Shown here piece after piece: positions 7,857 through 17,695 of a stretch of DNA of 64,000 nt. Location: NCBI GenBank assembly GCA_951813515.1, contig OX638346.1, positions 4,023,617 through 4,087,616 of the forward strand, given 5' to 3'. Made by a program: the position numbers and the translations under genes. The notes below the pieces were generated by a model. That model did no database searches and was not told the DNA's origin. It saw only the letters and a program-made list of their open reading frames with translations. Numbering within the stretch: the stretch's first letter is position 1; each line of letters opens with the position of its first letter. This stretch comes from an uncultured Pseudomonadales bacterium (lineage in GTDB: Bacteria; Pseudomonadota; Gammaproteobacteria; Pseudomonadales; Azotimanducaceae).

Positions 7857-10052
7857 ATGATCCGAATCACCCTGCTCGCGCTGTGCTTCATGCTGAATCA
7901 GCCGGGGCACGCCGAGACGCTGCTTGTCAGTTCCCAGGACGAATTCGAGGACGCCGTCGACGACCTTGCGCCCGGCGATACGATCATGCTGGCCAACGGC
8001 ACTTGGCGTGATTTCGAAATCCTCTTCACCGGGTTCGGCACAGCCGAGAAACCGATCACGCTGACGGCCGAAACGAAGGGCGCGGTCATCATCGCCGGGC
8101 AGTCCAACCTGCGCATGGCCGGAGAACATCTCGTCGTATCCGGTCTGGTCTTCAGGGACGGCTACACACCCACCAACACGGTGATCTCCTTCCGGCGCAC
8201 CCGGGGCGACTACGCGAGTCACTCGCGGGTGACCGAAACCGTGATCGACCGATTTAACAACCCGGAACGCTACGAGACCGACTTCTGGGTCATGATCTAC
8301 GGCAAGCACAACCGCTTCGATCACAACCACCTGGAAGGCAAGAGCAACGCCGGCGTCACCATGGCGGTACGGCTCGACAGCGAGGAAAGCCAAGAGAATC
8401 ATCACCGTATCGACCACAACTACTTCGGTCCCCGGCCGGTGCTCGGCTCCAACGGCGGGGAAACCCTGCGCATCGGAACCAGCCATTACTCCCTGACCAA
8501 CTCCCTGACGGTTGTCGAAAACAACTACTTCGACCGGTGCAACGGCGAGGTCGAGATCATCTCGAACAAGTCCGGTGGCAATGTATTCCGGGGCAACCTC
8601 TTCTTTGAATCGCGCGGCACCCTGACCCTGCGGCACGGCAATGGCAACGTCGTGGAGAACAACGTATTCCTGGGTAACGGTGTGGATCACACCGGCGGCA
8701 TCCGCGTCATCAACGCCAACCAGTCGGTCCGCAACAACTACCTGCGCGGACTGACCGGTCACCGCTTCGGCGGCGCGCTGGTGGTCATGAACGGCGTTCC
8801 GAACTCGCCGATCAATCGCTACCACCGGGTCGACAACGCCGTGATCGAGAACAATTCGATCATCGACAGCAACCACATCGAGCTTGCCGCGGGCAGCGAT
8901 GAGGAACGCTCGGCGACGCCGGTCAACAGCGTGTTCAGATCGAACCTGATCTACAACGATGGCGGACGCGACGTCATTGCCGTGCACGACGACGTCAGTG
9001 GCATCGATTTCGAGGGCAACGTGCTGAACAACGTCGACGACCCGGTGCTGGAAACAGGATTCGTCAACACGGCGCTGGAACTGATACCAGCCGACAACGG
9101 ACTCCTGTTTCCGGTGGACGAGCGGCATGCCGGGATCGGCGCGACCCGGGACATCGAGGTCCTTGACCGGTCCGGAACCGGCGTCTCGTGGTACCCGAAG
9201 CCCGATCCGGCGAACCGGTTCGACACAGGCAGGACAATCGCCATAACCCCCGGCCTGGATTCGCTTTTCGAAGCGGCAAGGGACACCGGCGCCGGCGACG
9301 TCATCGCGCTTGATCCGGGTGAGTATCTCGAGACGAAAACCCTCGTTCTCGACCGGCCGCTGACGTTTCGGGCCGTGCCCGGGACGGCGACGATCGAATT
9401 CGAACGCACGGCGCTGTTCGAAATTGCCGCGGGCGGCAGCCTGAAACTGAGCGGCGTGACGATATCGGGGCGGGCCGCGCCCGACGTGGCCGGCAACTCG
9501 GCCATCCGCACGAGCCGGTACTCGATGCTGGGCAACTACGCGCTGGTCGTTGCGAACTCCACCGTGCAGGACCTCAATACCAACCACTCATTCAACTTTT
9601 TCTCCCTCGCCAAGCACACGTTCGCGGACCGGCTGGAAATCGCCGATTCCACTTTTCGAAACATCACCGGACACGTCTTCGCACTGAACCTCGAAACCGA
9701 CGACCTGGGCATCTATAACGGCGAGTACATTTCGATCACCGGGACAACTTTCGAGAACATCGCCGGCGCCGTCGCGGACATCTATCGAGGTGGGACCGAC
9801 GAGAGCACCTTCGGGCCGCACTTCGAATTGCGCTCGTCGTCGCTGGCTTCCGTGGGTCACGGGTCGCGCAACAAGTCGGGTGCCTCCATTCGGCTGTTGG
9901 GCGTACAGGCGACCGACATATTTGACAACGTCTTTGCCGACAGCCAGCCGGTTCGGGTGATCCACACCGTCGGCGATCCCGTCACCCGGCTGGGCGACAA
10001 CCGGTTTGAGGAAACGCCAGAACCGATCATTCAAGAATTTGTCCGGCAATGA
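7857..10052 (+). CDS. PL6-family polysaccharide lyase (alginate lyase / chondroitinase B type)
   Basis: This 731-residue secreted enzyme has a signal peptide (MIRITLLALCFMLNQPGHA) and then a right-handed beta-helix rich in NNYF/NNSI-type turns. The catalytic pair of the family is present: K238 in SNKS and R259 in LRHGNGN. Their spacing of 21 residues is the same as in chondroitinase B (K250, R271). A second helical repeat region from about residue 440 onward gives the long two-domain form found in many PL6 alginate lyases. It would cut alginate by beta-elimination in the periplasm or at the cell surface. The stop overlaps the next start as ATGA, so translation is probably coupled to PL17. Substrate is inferred from the family plus the neighbouring oligoalginate lyase; dermatan sulfate activity cannot be excluded from sequence alone. 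Confidence 0.9.
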   Translation: MIRITLLALCFMLNQPGHAETLLVSSQDEFEDAVDDLAPGDTIMLANGTWRDFEILFTGFGTAEKPITLTAETKGAVIIAGQSNLRMAGEHLVVSGLVFRDGYTPTNTVISFRRTRGDYASHSRVTETVIDRFNNPERYETDFWVMIYGKHNRFDHNHLEGKSNAGVTMAVRLDSEESQENHHRIDHNYFGPRPVLGSNGGETLRIGTSHYSLTNSLTVVENNYFDRCNGEVEIISNKSGGNVFRGNLFFESRGTLTLRHGNGNVVENNVFLGNGVDHTGGIRVINANQSVRNNYLRGLTGHRFGGALVVMNGVPNSPINRYHRVDNAVIENNSIIDSNHIELAAGSDEERSATPVNSVFRSNLIYNDGGRDVIAVHDDVSGIDFEGNVLNNVDDPVLETGFVNTALELIPADNGLLFPVDERHAGIGATRDIEVLDRSGTGVSWYPKPDPANRFDTGRTIAITPGLDSLFEAARDTGAGDVIALDPGEYLETKTLVLDRPLTFRAVPGTATIEFERTALFEIAAGGSLKLSGVTISGRAAPDVAGNSAIRTSRYSMLGNYALVVANSTVQDLNTNHSFNFFSLAKHTFADRLEIADSTFRNITGHVFALNLETDDLGIYNGEYISITGTTFENIAGAVADIYRGGTDESTFGPHFELRSSSLASVGHGSRNKSGASIRLLGVQATDIFDNVFADSQPVRVIHTVGDPVTRLGDNRFEETPEPIIQEFVRQ

Positions 10053-12265
10053 TGCTGCAACGGCCGGCAAGCGACACGACCCTTCTGCCGCGGGCTGCCG
10101 GCCTGCTCGCGGCCGTCGCGATGTCCGGCTGGGCTGAGCTTGCCTCGGCCGACCACCCTCGCCTGCTGCTCACGCCGACCGATGCCCAGCTCATCGCGGA
10201 GTCCCTCGACGAGTCGCCGAGTTACGCGCGGGTGCTGCGCGCCAAGCAGATCGAAATCGACCGCTATTTCGCATCACCCCCCGATGTCCCCCAGCCTCGG
10301 GACCCCGGCGGCGGCTACACCCACGAGCGGCACAAGAAGAACGGGGTCGCGATTAACGACGCGGGAGTTCTTTACCAGTTGACGGGCGAGCGCGTATACG
10401 CGGATCGGGCGAGGCAGCTTCTGTTGGCCTACGCGGACATGTATCCGGGTCTGGGCGAGCACCCAGTACAGGCGTCGCAGACTCCCGGCCGCCTGTTCTG
10501 GCAGACCCTCAACGAATCGGTCTGGCTGGTCTACGCGATCCAGGGTTACGACGCGATCCATGACGCGCTGTCCGACGAGGACAGGGCGCACATTGAATCC
10601 AGCCTGCTCCGCCCGTTGGCCGATTTCCTGTCGGTCGGATCGCCGCAAACGTTCGACCGGATTCACAATCACGGCACGTGGGCCGTCGCCGCGGTCGGAA
10701 TGACCGGGTACGTGCTCGATGACGCGACCTATGTCGAACGCGCGCTGCATGGACTCGAGGGCGACGGCAGCGGCGGCTTCATGCGGCAACTCGATGAACT
10801 GTTCTCGCCCGACGGCTACTACACGGAAGGGCCCTACTACCAGCGCTACGCATTGATGCCCTTCGTCGTGTTCGCGCGCAGCATCGAGACCAACGATCCG
10901 AATCTTGCGATATTCGCATACCGCGACAGCATCCTGCTCAAGGCCATCTATGGCTGTATCGATCTGTCCTACGCCGGGCTGTTCTTCCCGATCAACGATG
11001 CCATCAAGGACAAGGGGCTCGGCACCGTCGAATTGCGCTATGGCCTGTCCATAGCGTACGGGCTGACGGGCGATCCCTCCCTGGTCTCGGTTGCGGACCT
11101 GCAGGACACCTATGTCCTCACCGGCGACGGTTTTCGCCTCGCCCGCGCCCGCGACCTTGGCGAGGCCGAGCCGTACGTCTACCGGTCCAGGTTTTTCCGG
11201 GACGGGCCGCAAGGCGAACGGGGTGCGTTGGCCGTTCTGCGCAGCGGCGGCACCGCCGACTCCCAGGCGCTGGTGCTCAAGGCCACGGCCCAGGGCCTGG
11301 GTCACGGCCATTTCGACAAGCTCGGCCTGTTGTTTTACGACAACGGCCACGAGATCCTCCCCGACTACGGCGCAGCGCGTTTCCTGAACGTCGAGCAGAA
11401 GGAAGGCGGACGCTATCTCCCGGAAAACACCACTTGGGCCAAGCAGACCGTCGCCCACAACACGCTGGTGGTCGACGAAGTCAGCCACTTCGAAGGCAAA
11501 CTGTCCGTTGCCGAACGGCTGCACCCAAGACCGCTCCTGTTCGCGAGCAACGATCACATCCAGATCACGGCCGCCGAGATGCGGGGGGCCTACGACGACG
11601 TCTCGTTCAATCGCACGACGGCATTGGTGCGCGGCATCGTGGGGGATCACTCAGTCGTCGTGGACGTGCTCAACGCGGCCGGGTCGGGCCGACACCAATA
11701 CGACTTGCCGGTGCACTACAACGGACAGATCGTTGACGTCAGTCACGCCCTCGAGAGCCATACGACGAACCTGCGGCCCCTCGGCGATGCCAACGGCTAT
11801 CAACACCTGTGGCTGCGCGCCCGGTCCCGTGTCGCGACCGGCGAACATTTCTACGCGACTTGGCTGACGGACAACCGGTTCTACACCTATACCATGATCG
11901 CCCTCGACGACATGGAAGTGCTGTTCGCCGAACTCGGCGCCAACGATCCCGATTTCAACCTGCGCCGGGAACGGGCGATGATCTTCCGCGTCCGGGGAGC
12001 AGAGAACCACTCCTTCATATCCGTCCTGGAGCCCCACGGGGAATACAACGGCACGGAAGAATTTACCGTGGACAGCCGGGGAAGGATTGCGGAAATCCGG
12101 CACCACCGCGCCGGACAGGCCGACGCATTGAGTTTTCGGTCCCTGAGCGGAGCGGGCCACACACTGACGTTCTCCTACGACCCCGATAACGACGCCGCTC
12201 ATTCGATGGACGTCGGAGACAACACCCATAGCTGGAATGGCTACTTCGGGTTGTTCCGCGACTAG
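10049..12265 (+). CDS. PL17-family oligoalginate lyase (exolytic)
   Basis: The 738-residue protein has a signal-like N-terminus, an alpha/alpha-toroid from about residue 40 and a C-terminal beta-sheet domain carrying heparinase-II-like motifs (GHGHFDKLGLLFY, AHNTLVVDE). Key residues match the PL17 enzyme Alg17c: N207 and H208 in HNHGTW and Y264 in EGPYYQRY, the same 57-residue spacing as Asn201 to Tyr258 there. PL17 enzymes release unsaturated monouronate from oligoalginates, completing what PL6 starts. The start codon overlaps the PL6 stop by four bases; an in-frame ATG at 10052 is an alternative. It is followed by the MFS transporter gene after 30 bases, in one operon. Confidence 0.92.
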   Translation: MMLQRPASDTTLLPRAAGLLAAVAMSGWAELASADHPRLLLTPTDAQLIAESLDESPSYARVLRAKQIEIDRYFASPPDVPQPRDPGGGYTHERHKKNGVAINDAGVLYQLTGERVYADRARQLLLAYADMYPGLGEHPVQASQTPGRLFWQTLNESVWLVYAIQGYDAIHDALSDEDRAHIESSLLRPLADFLSVGSPQTFDRIHNHGTWAVAAVGMTGYVLDDATYVERALHGLEGDGSGGFMRQLDELFSPDGYYTEGPYYQRYALMPFVVFARSIETNDPNLAIFAYRDSILLKAIYGCIDLSYAGLFFPINDAIKDKGLGTVELRYGLSIAYGLTGDPSLVSVADLQDTYVLTGDGFRLARARDLGEAEPYVYRSRFFRDGPQGERGALAVLRSGGTADSQALVLKATAQGLGHGHFDKLGLLFYDNGHEILPDYGAARFLNVEQKEGGRYLPENTTWAKQTVAHNTLVVDEVSHFEGKLSVAERLHPRPLLFASNDHIQITAAEMRGAYDDVSFNRTTALVRGIVGDHSVVVDVLNAAGSGRHQYDLPVHYNGQIVDVSHALESHTTNLRPLGDANGYQHLWLRARSRVATGEHFYATWLTDNRFYTYTMIALDDMEVLFAELGANDPDFNLRRERAMIFRVRGAENHSFISVLEPHGEYNGTEEFTVDSRGRIAEIRHHRAGQADALSFRSLSGAGHTLTFSYDPDNDAAHSMDVGDNTHSWNGYFGLFRD

Positions 12266-12295
12266 CGGGGACGCGAAGCGAAGGAGAAAGCAAGG

Positions 12296-13573
12296 ATGTT
12301 CCGAGGTTACTTGAGATGGGTCGTCGTAACCCTCGTGGCAATCGCCACGGTGATCAACTACGTCGATCGCAACGCGCTGGCCATCATGTGGGTCGAGATC
12401 GGTCCGGAGCTGGGCATGGACGAGTTCGACTACGCCCGGCTGGTGATGGTCTTCATGGTCGGCTACGCCATCGGGCAGGCACTGTTCGGCAAGATCTTCG
12501 ACATGATCGGCACGCGGATCGGATTCGTGCTCGCGATCGTCATCTGGTCCGTTTCGATCATGTTGCACGCCGTCACGCGCAGCTTCGCCTCGCTCGCGGC
12601 GATGCGCTTCACCCTGGCCTTCGGCGAAGCCGGCAACTGGCCCGGCGCGACCAAGAGCAACGCCGAGTGGTTTCCCATTCGGGAACGCGCGCTCGCCCAG
12701 GGCATATTCAATTCCGGCGCGTCGCTCGGGGCCGTCATATCCGCGCCCGCCATCGCGCTTCTGTACCTGCAGTTCGGCTGGAAAGCCACGTTCGTCATCA
12801 TCGGCCTGTTCGGATTCCTGTGGCTGGTGCCTTGGCTGCTCGTATTCAAGGCTCCGCCGGATCGTCACCCGTGGCTTTCCGCGGAGGAGCGCGAATACAT
12901 CCTGACGGGCCAGCGGGATGAGAGTGCGTCTGCCGACGAGGAACAGGCTGCGCCCGGCTGGTTCGAAATGCTGCGCTTTCGCCAGAGTTGGTCCGTGGTC
13001 GCGTCAAGGTTCTTCCTGGATCCCATCTGGTGGCTGTTCGTCAGTTGGCTGCCGATCTATCTCGCCGCGACGTTTGGTTTCGACATCAGGCAGATTGGGT
13101 TTTCCGCCTGGGTTCCCTATGTCGGCGCCATGGCGGGCGCACTTTTCGGCGGCTGGCTGGCCCGCTACCTGCTTGGAAAGGGCCGAACGGTCAATTACGC
13201 GCGCAAGATGACGATCACACTGGGCGGGGTCATCATGCTGCCGGCGCTGCTCCTGACGGCAGCCGCAGCCACGCCGCTGGCGGCCATACTACTTATCGCG
13301 GTCATCCTGTTCGGGTTTCAGACCGCGATCGGCAACATCCAGACGCTGCCGAGCGACTTCTTTTCCGGCAAGTCGGTCGGCTCGCTCGCCGGCGTCGGCG
13401 GCGCCGCAGCCGTCGCGGGCGTGCTGGTCACCACAGAACTCATTCCGAGGATCATCGAGGCCTCGGGTTCGTTCGCCCCCGCGTTCATCTGGGGCGCGGT
13501 GCTGGTGCCGCTTGCGATCATCTCGGTGTGGGTATTCGGCGGCCGGATTCGACCGGTCACTACGCAGAAATAA
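12296..13573 (+). CDS. MFS transporter, hexuronate (ACS) family
   Basis: This is a 425-residue inner-membrane protein with 12 predicted transmembrane helices. The N-terminal INYVDRNALAIMW segment and FGEAGNWPGATKSNAEWFP (about residues 105-123) are signatures of the anion:cation symporter family that includes the hexuronate transporter ExuT. In this locus it should carry the monouronate or its open keto form (DEH) released by the PL17 enzyme into the cytoplasm, driven by protons. A good ribosome site (AAGGAGAAAGCAAGG) precedes the ATG. It is the last gene of the alginate operon. The genes for DEH reductase and KDG kinase are not in this window. Confidence 0.9.
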   Translation: MFRGYLRWVVVTLVAIATVINYVDRNALAIMWVEIGPELGMDEFDYARLVMVFMVGYAIGQALFGKIFDMIGTRIGFVLAIVIWSVSIMLHAVTRSFASLAAMRFTLAFGEAGNWPGATKSNAEWFPIRERALAQGIFNSGASLGAVISAPAIALLYLQFGWKATFVIIGLFGFLWLVPWLLVFKAPPDRHPWLSAEEREYILTGQRDESASADEEQAAPGWFEMLRFRQSWSVVASRFFLDPIWWLFVSWLPIYLAATFGFDIRQIGFSAWVPYVGAMAGALFGGWLARYLLGKGRTVNYARKMTITLGGVIMLPALLLTAAAATPLAAILLIAVILFGFQTAIGNIQTLPSDFFSGKSVGSLAGVGGAAAVAGVLVTTELIPRIIEASGSFAPAFIWGAVLVPLAIISVWVFGGRIRPVTTQK

Positions 13574-13648
13574 GCAAGGAGAAACACTCGCAGCCGAGCA
13601 ACCCTTCCGGCGAAATCACTCGGCACCGCAGACATTGCGGTCGCCGCG

Positions 13649-14416
13649 TTATTTCCCCGTCAAGCTACGGATCTGCGCCCGCAGTTCGGCATTTTCTGAT
13701 TCTGCCTCGGCGGCACGCGCTTCGAACTCCGCAGCGCGCTCCTCCAACTCGGCAGCGCGAACTTCGGCTGCGGTCCGAGCGCTGGACTGTTCCCCAAGGC
13801 GGGTGTCGGCCTCTTCGAGGGCGCGTCTCATCTCCTGGTGGGTCTGCAGATCCCGACCGATCGCGGGATCGAACAACCGCAGTTCCGATCCCCTGAGCCA
13901 CAGATGCACGCCGAGCGATTCGCTCGTATGGCCGTGCTGCCCGTTCGGCAATCGCACCAGCGGCATCGGCCGGTATGCGCCCTCGCGCAGCGCGAGACCC
14001 TGCAGCGGCGGCGCGAGATACTCGGCTCGCGGATCATAGAGGAAATACTCTTCGACGCCCCACGCGGCGTAGCGCCGCCGCTTGGTCGTCATGTCCTCCT
14101 TCCTCGTGCTCTTCGACGTGATTTCCAGTACGAAGGAGGGCGCCTTCTCTTCCCATATCTTGAATAGGTCACGACGGTGGTTCGGCACGCCGAACACCAC
14201 GAATACGTCGGGGGCCAGGTGGCGGCGGGGGTTACCCGGCTCATCGTATACGAGCATGTTCGCGCCCACGTAGACATCCGGCGCGTTGGCATAGCGGATC
14301 TTCAAGGATTGCGCCGCGTAGGTTATGCGGTCGAAGTGCAGGTCCGTCTCCGCCACGGGCTTGCCATCAGATGTGGGGTATTCGACGGCGGAGGTGTTGA
14401 CAACGGCTTCTGGCAT
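13649..14416 (-). CDS. Uma2-family (DUF820) putative endonuclease-fold protein with C-terminal coiled coil
   Basis: The 255-residue protein from the ATG at 14416 (GAGG eight bases upstream) has a PD-(D/E)XK-like Uma2 core: APDVFVVFG with the acidic residue, then PSFVLEITSKST with the Glu and Lys, and YAAWGVEEYFLYDP. The C-terminal 70 residues (EMRRALEEAD onward) are a charged, Ala/Glu-rich coiled coil. Uma2 proteins are abundant in cyanobacteria and scattered elsewhere; their substrate is unknown. An open frame continues upstream to 14539 but that extension looks random. Convergent with the alginate operon, it sits alone at the beginning of the accessory stretch. Confidence 0.8.
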   Translation of the reverse strand: MPEAVVNTSAVEYPTSDGKPVAETDLHFDRITYAAQSLKIRYANAPDVYVGANMLVYDEPGNPRRHLAPDVFVVFGVPNHRRDLFKIWEEKAPSFVLEITSKSTRKEDMTTKRRRYAAWGVEEYFLYDPRAEYLAPPLQGLALREGAYRPMPLVRLPNGQHGHTSESLGVHLWLRGSELRLFDPAIGRDLQTHQEMRRALEEADTRLGEQSSARTAAEVRAAELEERAAEFEARAAEAESENAELRAQIRSLTGK

Positions 14417-14775
14417 TGGCTGCGCCTCGATAGGCGAACGGGCGGCGAACGCGTAGAACGTAGCAAGGCACGTTGGCCAACTCAATTCGTGTGCGTCGGG
14501 TCGGTGCGAAGGTGTCCGGCCGCGCGAGCATCGTGTCACTTTGCTTCCGTTGGACGCCCCTGTAATCAGGCGATGTCCGAGATGGCTGCAAGAGAATGCG
14601 GATTTTCTTGTGAGCCTTCAGCCCGGGTAAGCCCGCATATGGCACCAAGGGCCCACGTCGGCAAATCGCGCACCTTGCCAGTCGCGTCTCGCCCGCCCGC
14701 TCAAGCCAATTTCCGATTTCGAACAGAGTCGAAGGTGTACCCGGTCTCCAGGGGCCATCCTACGGCGCAAAGCCG
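14417..14775. other. Intergenic region without a supported gene
   Basis: No open frame here shows a recognisable domain or a good ribosome site. A segment at about 14733-14760 resembles one near 19671-19695 (both contain GTACCCGGTCTC followed by a G-rich stretch). This hints at a degenerate shared element, but the match is short. Confidence 0.4.
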
Positions 14776-15237
14776 CTACAGGTCGTCAATCACGTCCCTT
14801 CGAAGGAGCACCGATTCCGGATACTGCAGCTTCGAGATCAACCACTCGCCCTCGACACGCCTGAACTCCCAGGACCAGCGGGTGATTGACCTCGCAGTAT
14901 TGAGTTCACCACCGACTCGCGTGCCTCCCGGGTCGATCAGGTCTTCGGCTTCAGGATCTGCAACGTAATGCGTCACGTAGTTTGTGGCCCTGGCATGATC
15001 TTCGTCATCGACATCGATCAACAGGTTGCTGCACAGGGCCACGTTGACGTTGTGATCGACCGCGGCGATTGCGGCGAAGTGCTCGCGGATCTTTTCGCGT
15101 CCAACAAGCTTGAATGCCTGTCCGTCCTCGGCGAAGAGATCGGCGGTTTTCGCCTGATCGGCTTCAAGTACCTGCAAGAACTTGTAGACGAGCCGTTCGC
15201 ATTGGTGGTGAATTTCAAACGCTTTGGTAGATGTCAT
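14776..15237 (-). CDS. SnoaL-like / NTF2-fold protein
   Basis: The 153-residue protein starts at MTSTKAFEIHHQCE. It has the SnoaL_4-type cone fold pattern: LVYKFLQVLEADQAKTADLF near the N-terminus, the REKIREHFAAI helix in the middle, and a C-terminal strand pair ending RVEGEWLISKLQ. Such proteins include small hydrolases, isomerases and dehydratase-like or ring-hydroxylating partners, so no reaction can be assigned. An upstream in-frame ATG at 15285 would overlap the sulfatase-esterase stop, so the internal start is preferred. It lies 31 bases after that gene on the same strand and may be co-transcribed. Confidence 0.72.
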   Translation of the reverse strand: MTSTKAFEIHHQCERLVYKFLQVLEADQAKTADLFAEDGQAFKLVGREKIREHFAAIAAVDHNVNVALCSNLLIDVDDEDHARATNYVTHYVADPEAEDLIDPGGTRVGGELNTARSITRWSWEFRRVEGEWLISKLQYPESVLLRRDVIDDL

Positions 15238-15268
15238 CGGCAGCTCGTCTTGTTGTTGTGTGGGACAT

Positions 15269-17695
15269 TTAACCGGACGAGGCAAGCAGAAACTTCACCG
15301 GAATATGAAACCGCTCCCGCCACGCCTTCGGTGAGTGGTCGGCGCCTTCGAATCGCCGCGTGATCCAATCCTCACCTTCTCGGAAGCCCTGTTTCCGCAT
15401 CACTTCATCCATCTCCCGTTGATAGGGTCCATAGCTGGCGTCATAACTTTCGGTACCGTAGTCGAAGTAGACGCGATGTGATCCGGCGACCGGCCATTGG
15501 TCGGCGAGCCAGTCGACAAAGGCGCCGTCCGCAATGACCCAGTGGGATGACAGGCAAGCCGCGCCGCCAAACACATCCGGGTATTCGGCGATGGCGTACG
15601 CCGAGATCAGGCCGCCCAGGCTTGATCCAAGGAGGAAGGTGCCTTCCGGACCCGGCCGTGTGCGGTAGGTCTCGTCGATGAACGGCTTCAGTTCTTCGAC
15701 AAGGAACTTGAGGTAGTTGTCCGACGTGTATTCCAGGTCGAAAAGATCCGGCCGCTCGCTGACCATCCGCTGTCTGACCTCGTCGGTCAGGAACTTCTGC
15801 GGCATGTACTCGGCTCGCCGGTTGCTCTTCTCCTCGCCGTTCGTCCACACCGCTACGACAATCGCCGGTCCGATCTCCCCCTCCCGGATGAGCCGAGTCA
15901 TGGTCTTGTCCACATCCCACTGCCTGTCCGTACCCGCCAAAGGTGAATCGCCTCGATTAAACATGGACTGGCCGTCGTGCATGTAGATGACCGGGTATCG
16001 ATCGTCGGGTGCGGCGTCATAGCCCTCCGGCAGCCAAACATCCACGGGACGGGTGGGGACGCTTGCCGAGGGGAAGTCCTGATAGTGCACAACGGTGCCA
16101 GCGTTCTCTTTCTCTGTTTCGCTGCGAGCCTTCGCGGCGTTCACTTCCTCTGTCCACTCCTTTGTCCGTGTACGTCTTCGTTCGTCGATGACAGGATCGG
16201 GCTCTCGTCCCAAAGGCAGGACCTTGCCTTCGGGATAGTCGGCGCCCAACGCGCTGCGGCTCACCGAGAGGCTCCAGGCATCCAGTTCACTGCGCATGCG
16301 TTCGGCGAGTTCCGGATACAGGTGGATCAGGTTCTGCTCTTCTTTCGGATCGCCAATGACGTTGTACAACTCAAAAGGTTCCTTGATGGACTGACCACCA
16401 GGCTGGAAGGTGACGTTCTGAACGAGCTTCCAGTCGTTGTCCAACCACATCCTGCCGTCGCTCGCCCTGAAGCCCAGCGGTTGATCGCGTCGTGCCGGTT
16501 CCGACTTGAAGACGCCGGCCAGCGAGATGCCGTCGTGCACCTTGTTGATGGAATCCGGACTGAGCCCCGCCACGTCGATCAGCGTCGGGAACATGTCCAC
16601 GGTGCCCGACGGGAAGTTGGAAGTCCGCGGTTGTATGCCGGCGGGCCACTCGACGATGGTCGGCACCCGCAGTCCTCCTTCGTAGAAGTCCTTCTTGAAT
16701 CCGCGAAGATGACCGGTGCTGTCGGGGCGGACTCCTCTGTAACAGCCAAACTCCCTGGCTTCGTCGCTCGTAAGGTCGGGGTCGATGTCCGCGCTGCACT
16801 CCGACGGATAGTCGAGGTTGGGCGTGCCGCCGTTGTCGCTCGTGAACCAGACGAGCGTATTGTCGGCGATGCCCATGTCCTTGAGCCCCTGTCTCAGGTG
16901 ACCGATGGATCGATCGATGGCGACAATCTCCCCGTGCATGTGCGCCGACGTTCGATCGACCACCCCCAGGAAAGGCTTGATGTCTTCCTCGGAGGCTTCC
17001 CACGGACCGTGGGGCGCTGAATACCAGATGACGATGAACACCGGCTTCTTCTCATCGACCTGCGTTGAGATGTACTTCAGGGCTTCATCGACGACGACTT
17101 CCGAGCCATCGCCCTGGAACTTCTCGCGGGCGCCGTTGCGGCTCAGTTCGAATCCGCCTCCTTCCATGCTGAAGCGATCGAATCCGCTGGTCGTGCTCAG
17201 CCAGTAGTCAAATCCCAGTTGCCCCGGGCCATGGGGGTCGTCGGCGGGAAGCGGGTGTCCCTTCGTTCCCGCCTGGTTCAGGTGCCACTTGCCGAAGTGC
17301 GCCGTCGAATAACCGGCGTCCTGGAAGGCAGTGGAGAGCATCCTTTCCTGCTTGTTGATGGCGTGTCCAACCCGAAACGCGCCGGTGCGGTCATTGGTCC
17401 GGCCCGTGAGAACCGATGCCCTGGTCGGCGTACAACTGGGGGCTCCCGCATAGAAACGGTCCATCCGCAGACCGCTCTCCGCCATGTCGTCGAGGTTCGG
17501 CGTCTTCATGACGGGGTGACCGTAGTAGCCGGTCTGCGCCCAGCCCATGTCATCGGCCATGAGCAGAATGACGTTGGGCCTGGTGTCGGCGAAGGCGTTA
17601 CACGCCAGCACCAGGGCCGCCAGGCCAAGGATCGTCTTTCCGCCGTTTGACACGACGCGCGAATTGCTCGACGCACGCCAATCAAGTCGGTGCAT
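15269..17695 (-). CDS. Sulfatase fused to an esterase-D-like alpha/beta hydrolase
   Basis: This 808-residue secreted protein carries two enzymes. Residues about 38-500 form a type I sulfatase: metal residues in ADD (48-49), the formylglycine motif CTPTR with C88 as the residue to be converted, and SDNGG (286-290). Residues about 530-808 form an esterase-D/enterochelin-esterase-like domain (PF00756 type) with YMHDGQSMF, the nucleophile motif GSSLGG (S692) and a C-terminal His in EGADHSPKAW. The N-terminal LGLAALVLACNAFA is a signal peptide. The pair suggests removal of both sulfate and acyl esters from one glycan or steroid-like substrate. The sulfatase needs a formylglycine-generating enzyme encoded elsewhere. 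I know of no well-studied enzyme with this order; the two domains could also be independent activities held together. Confidence 0.85.
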   Translation of the reverse strand: MHRLDWRASSNSRVVSNGGKTILGLAALVLACNAFADTRPNVILLMADDMGWAQTGYYGHPVMKTPNLDDMAESGLRMDRFYAGAPSCTPTRASVLTGRTNDRTGAFRVGHAINKQERMLSTAFQDAGYSTAHFGKWHLNQAGTKGHPLPADDPHGPGQLGFDYWLSTTSGFDRFSMEGGGFELSRNGAREKFQGDGSEVVVDEALKYISTQVDEKKPVFIVIWYSAPHGPWEASEEDIKPFLGVVDRTSAHMHGEIVAIDRSIGHLRQGLKDMGIADNTLVWFTSDNGGTPNLDYPSECSADIDPDLTSDEAREFGCYRGVRPDSTGHLRGFKKDFYEGGLRVPTIVEWPAGIQPRTSNFPSGTVDMFPTLIDVAGLSPDSINKVHDGISLAGVFKSEPARRDQPLGFRASDGRMWLDNDWKLVQNVTFQPGGQSIKEPFELYNVIGDPKEEQNLIHLYPELAERMRSELDAWSLSVSRSALGADYPEGKVLPLGREPDPVIDERRRTRTKEWTEEVNAAKARSETEKENAGTVVHYQDFPSASVPTRPVDVWLPEGYDAAPDDRYPVIYMHDGQSMFNRGDSPLAGTDRQWDVDKTMTRLIREGEIGPAIVVAVWTNGEEKSNRRAEYMPQKFLTDEVRQRMVSERPDLFDLEYTSDNYLKFLVEELKPFIDETYRTRPGPEGTFLLGSSLGGLISAYAIAEYPDVFGGAACLSSHWVIADGAFVDWLADQWPVAGSHRVYFDYGTESYDASYGPYQREMDEVMRKQGFREGEDWITRRFEGADHSPKAWRERFHIPVKFLLASSG

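Noticed and set aside
7833..9587. Reverse-strand frame of 584 codons opposite the PL6 gene
   Set aside because: The + strand has a complete PL6 enzyme with catalytic residues; the reverse frame is a product of high GC content.
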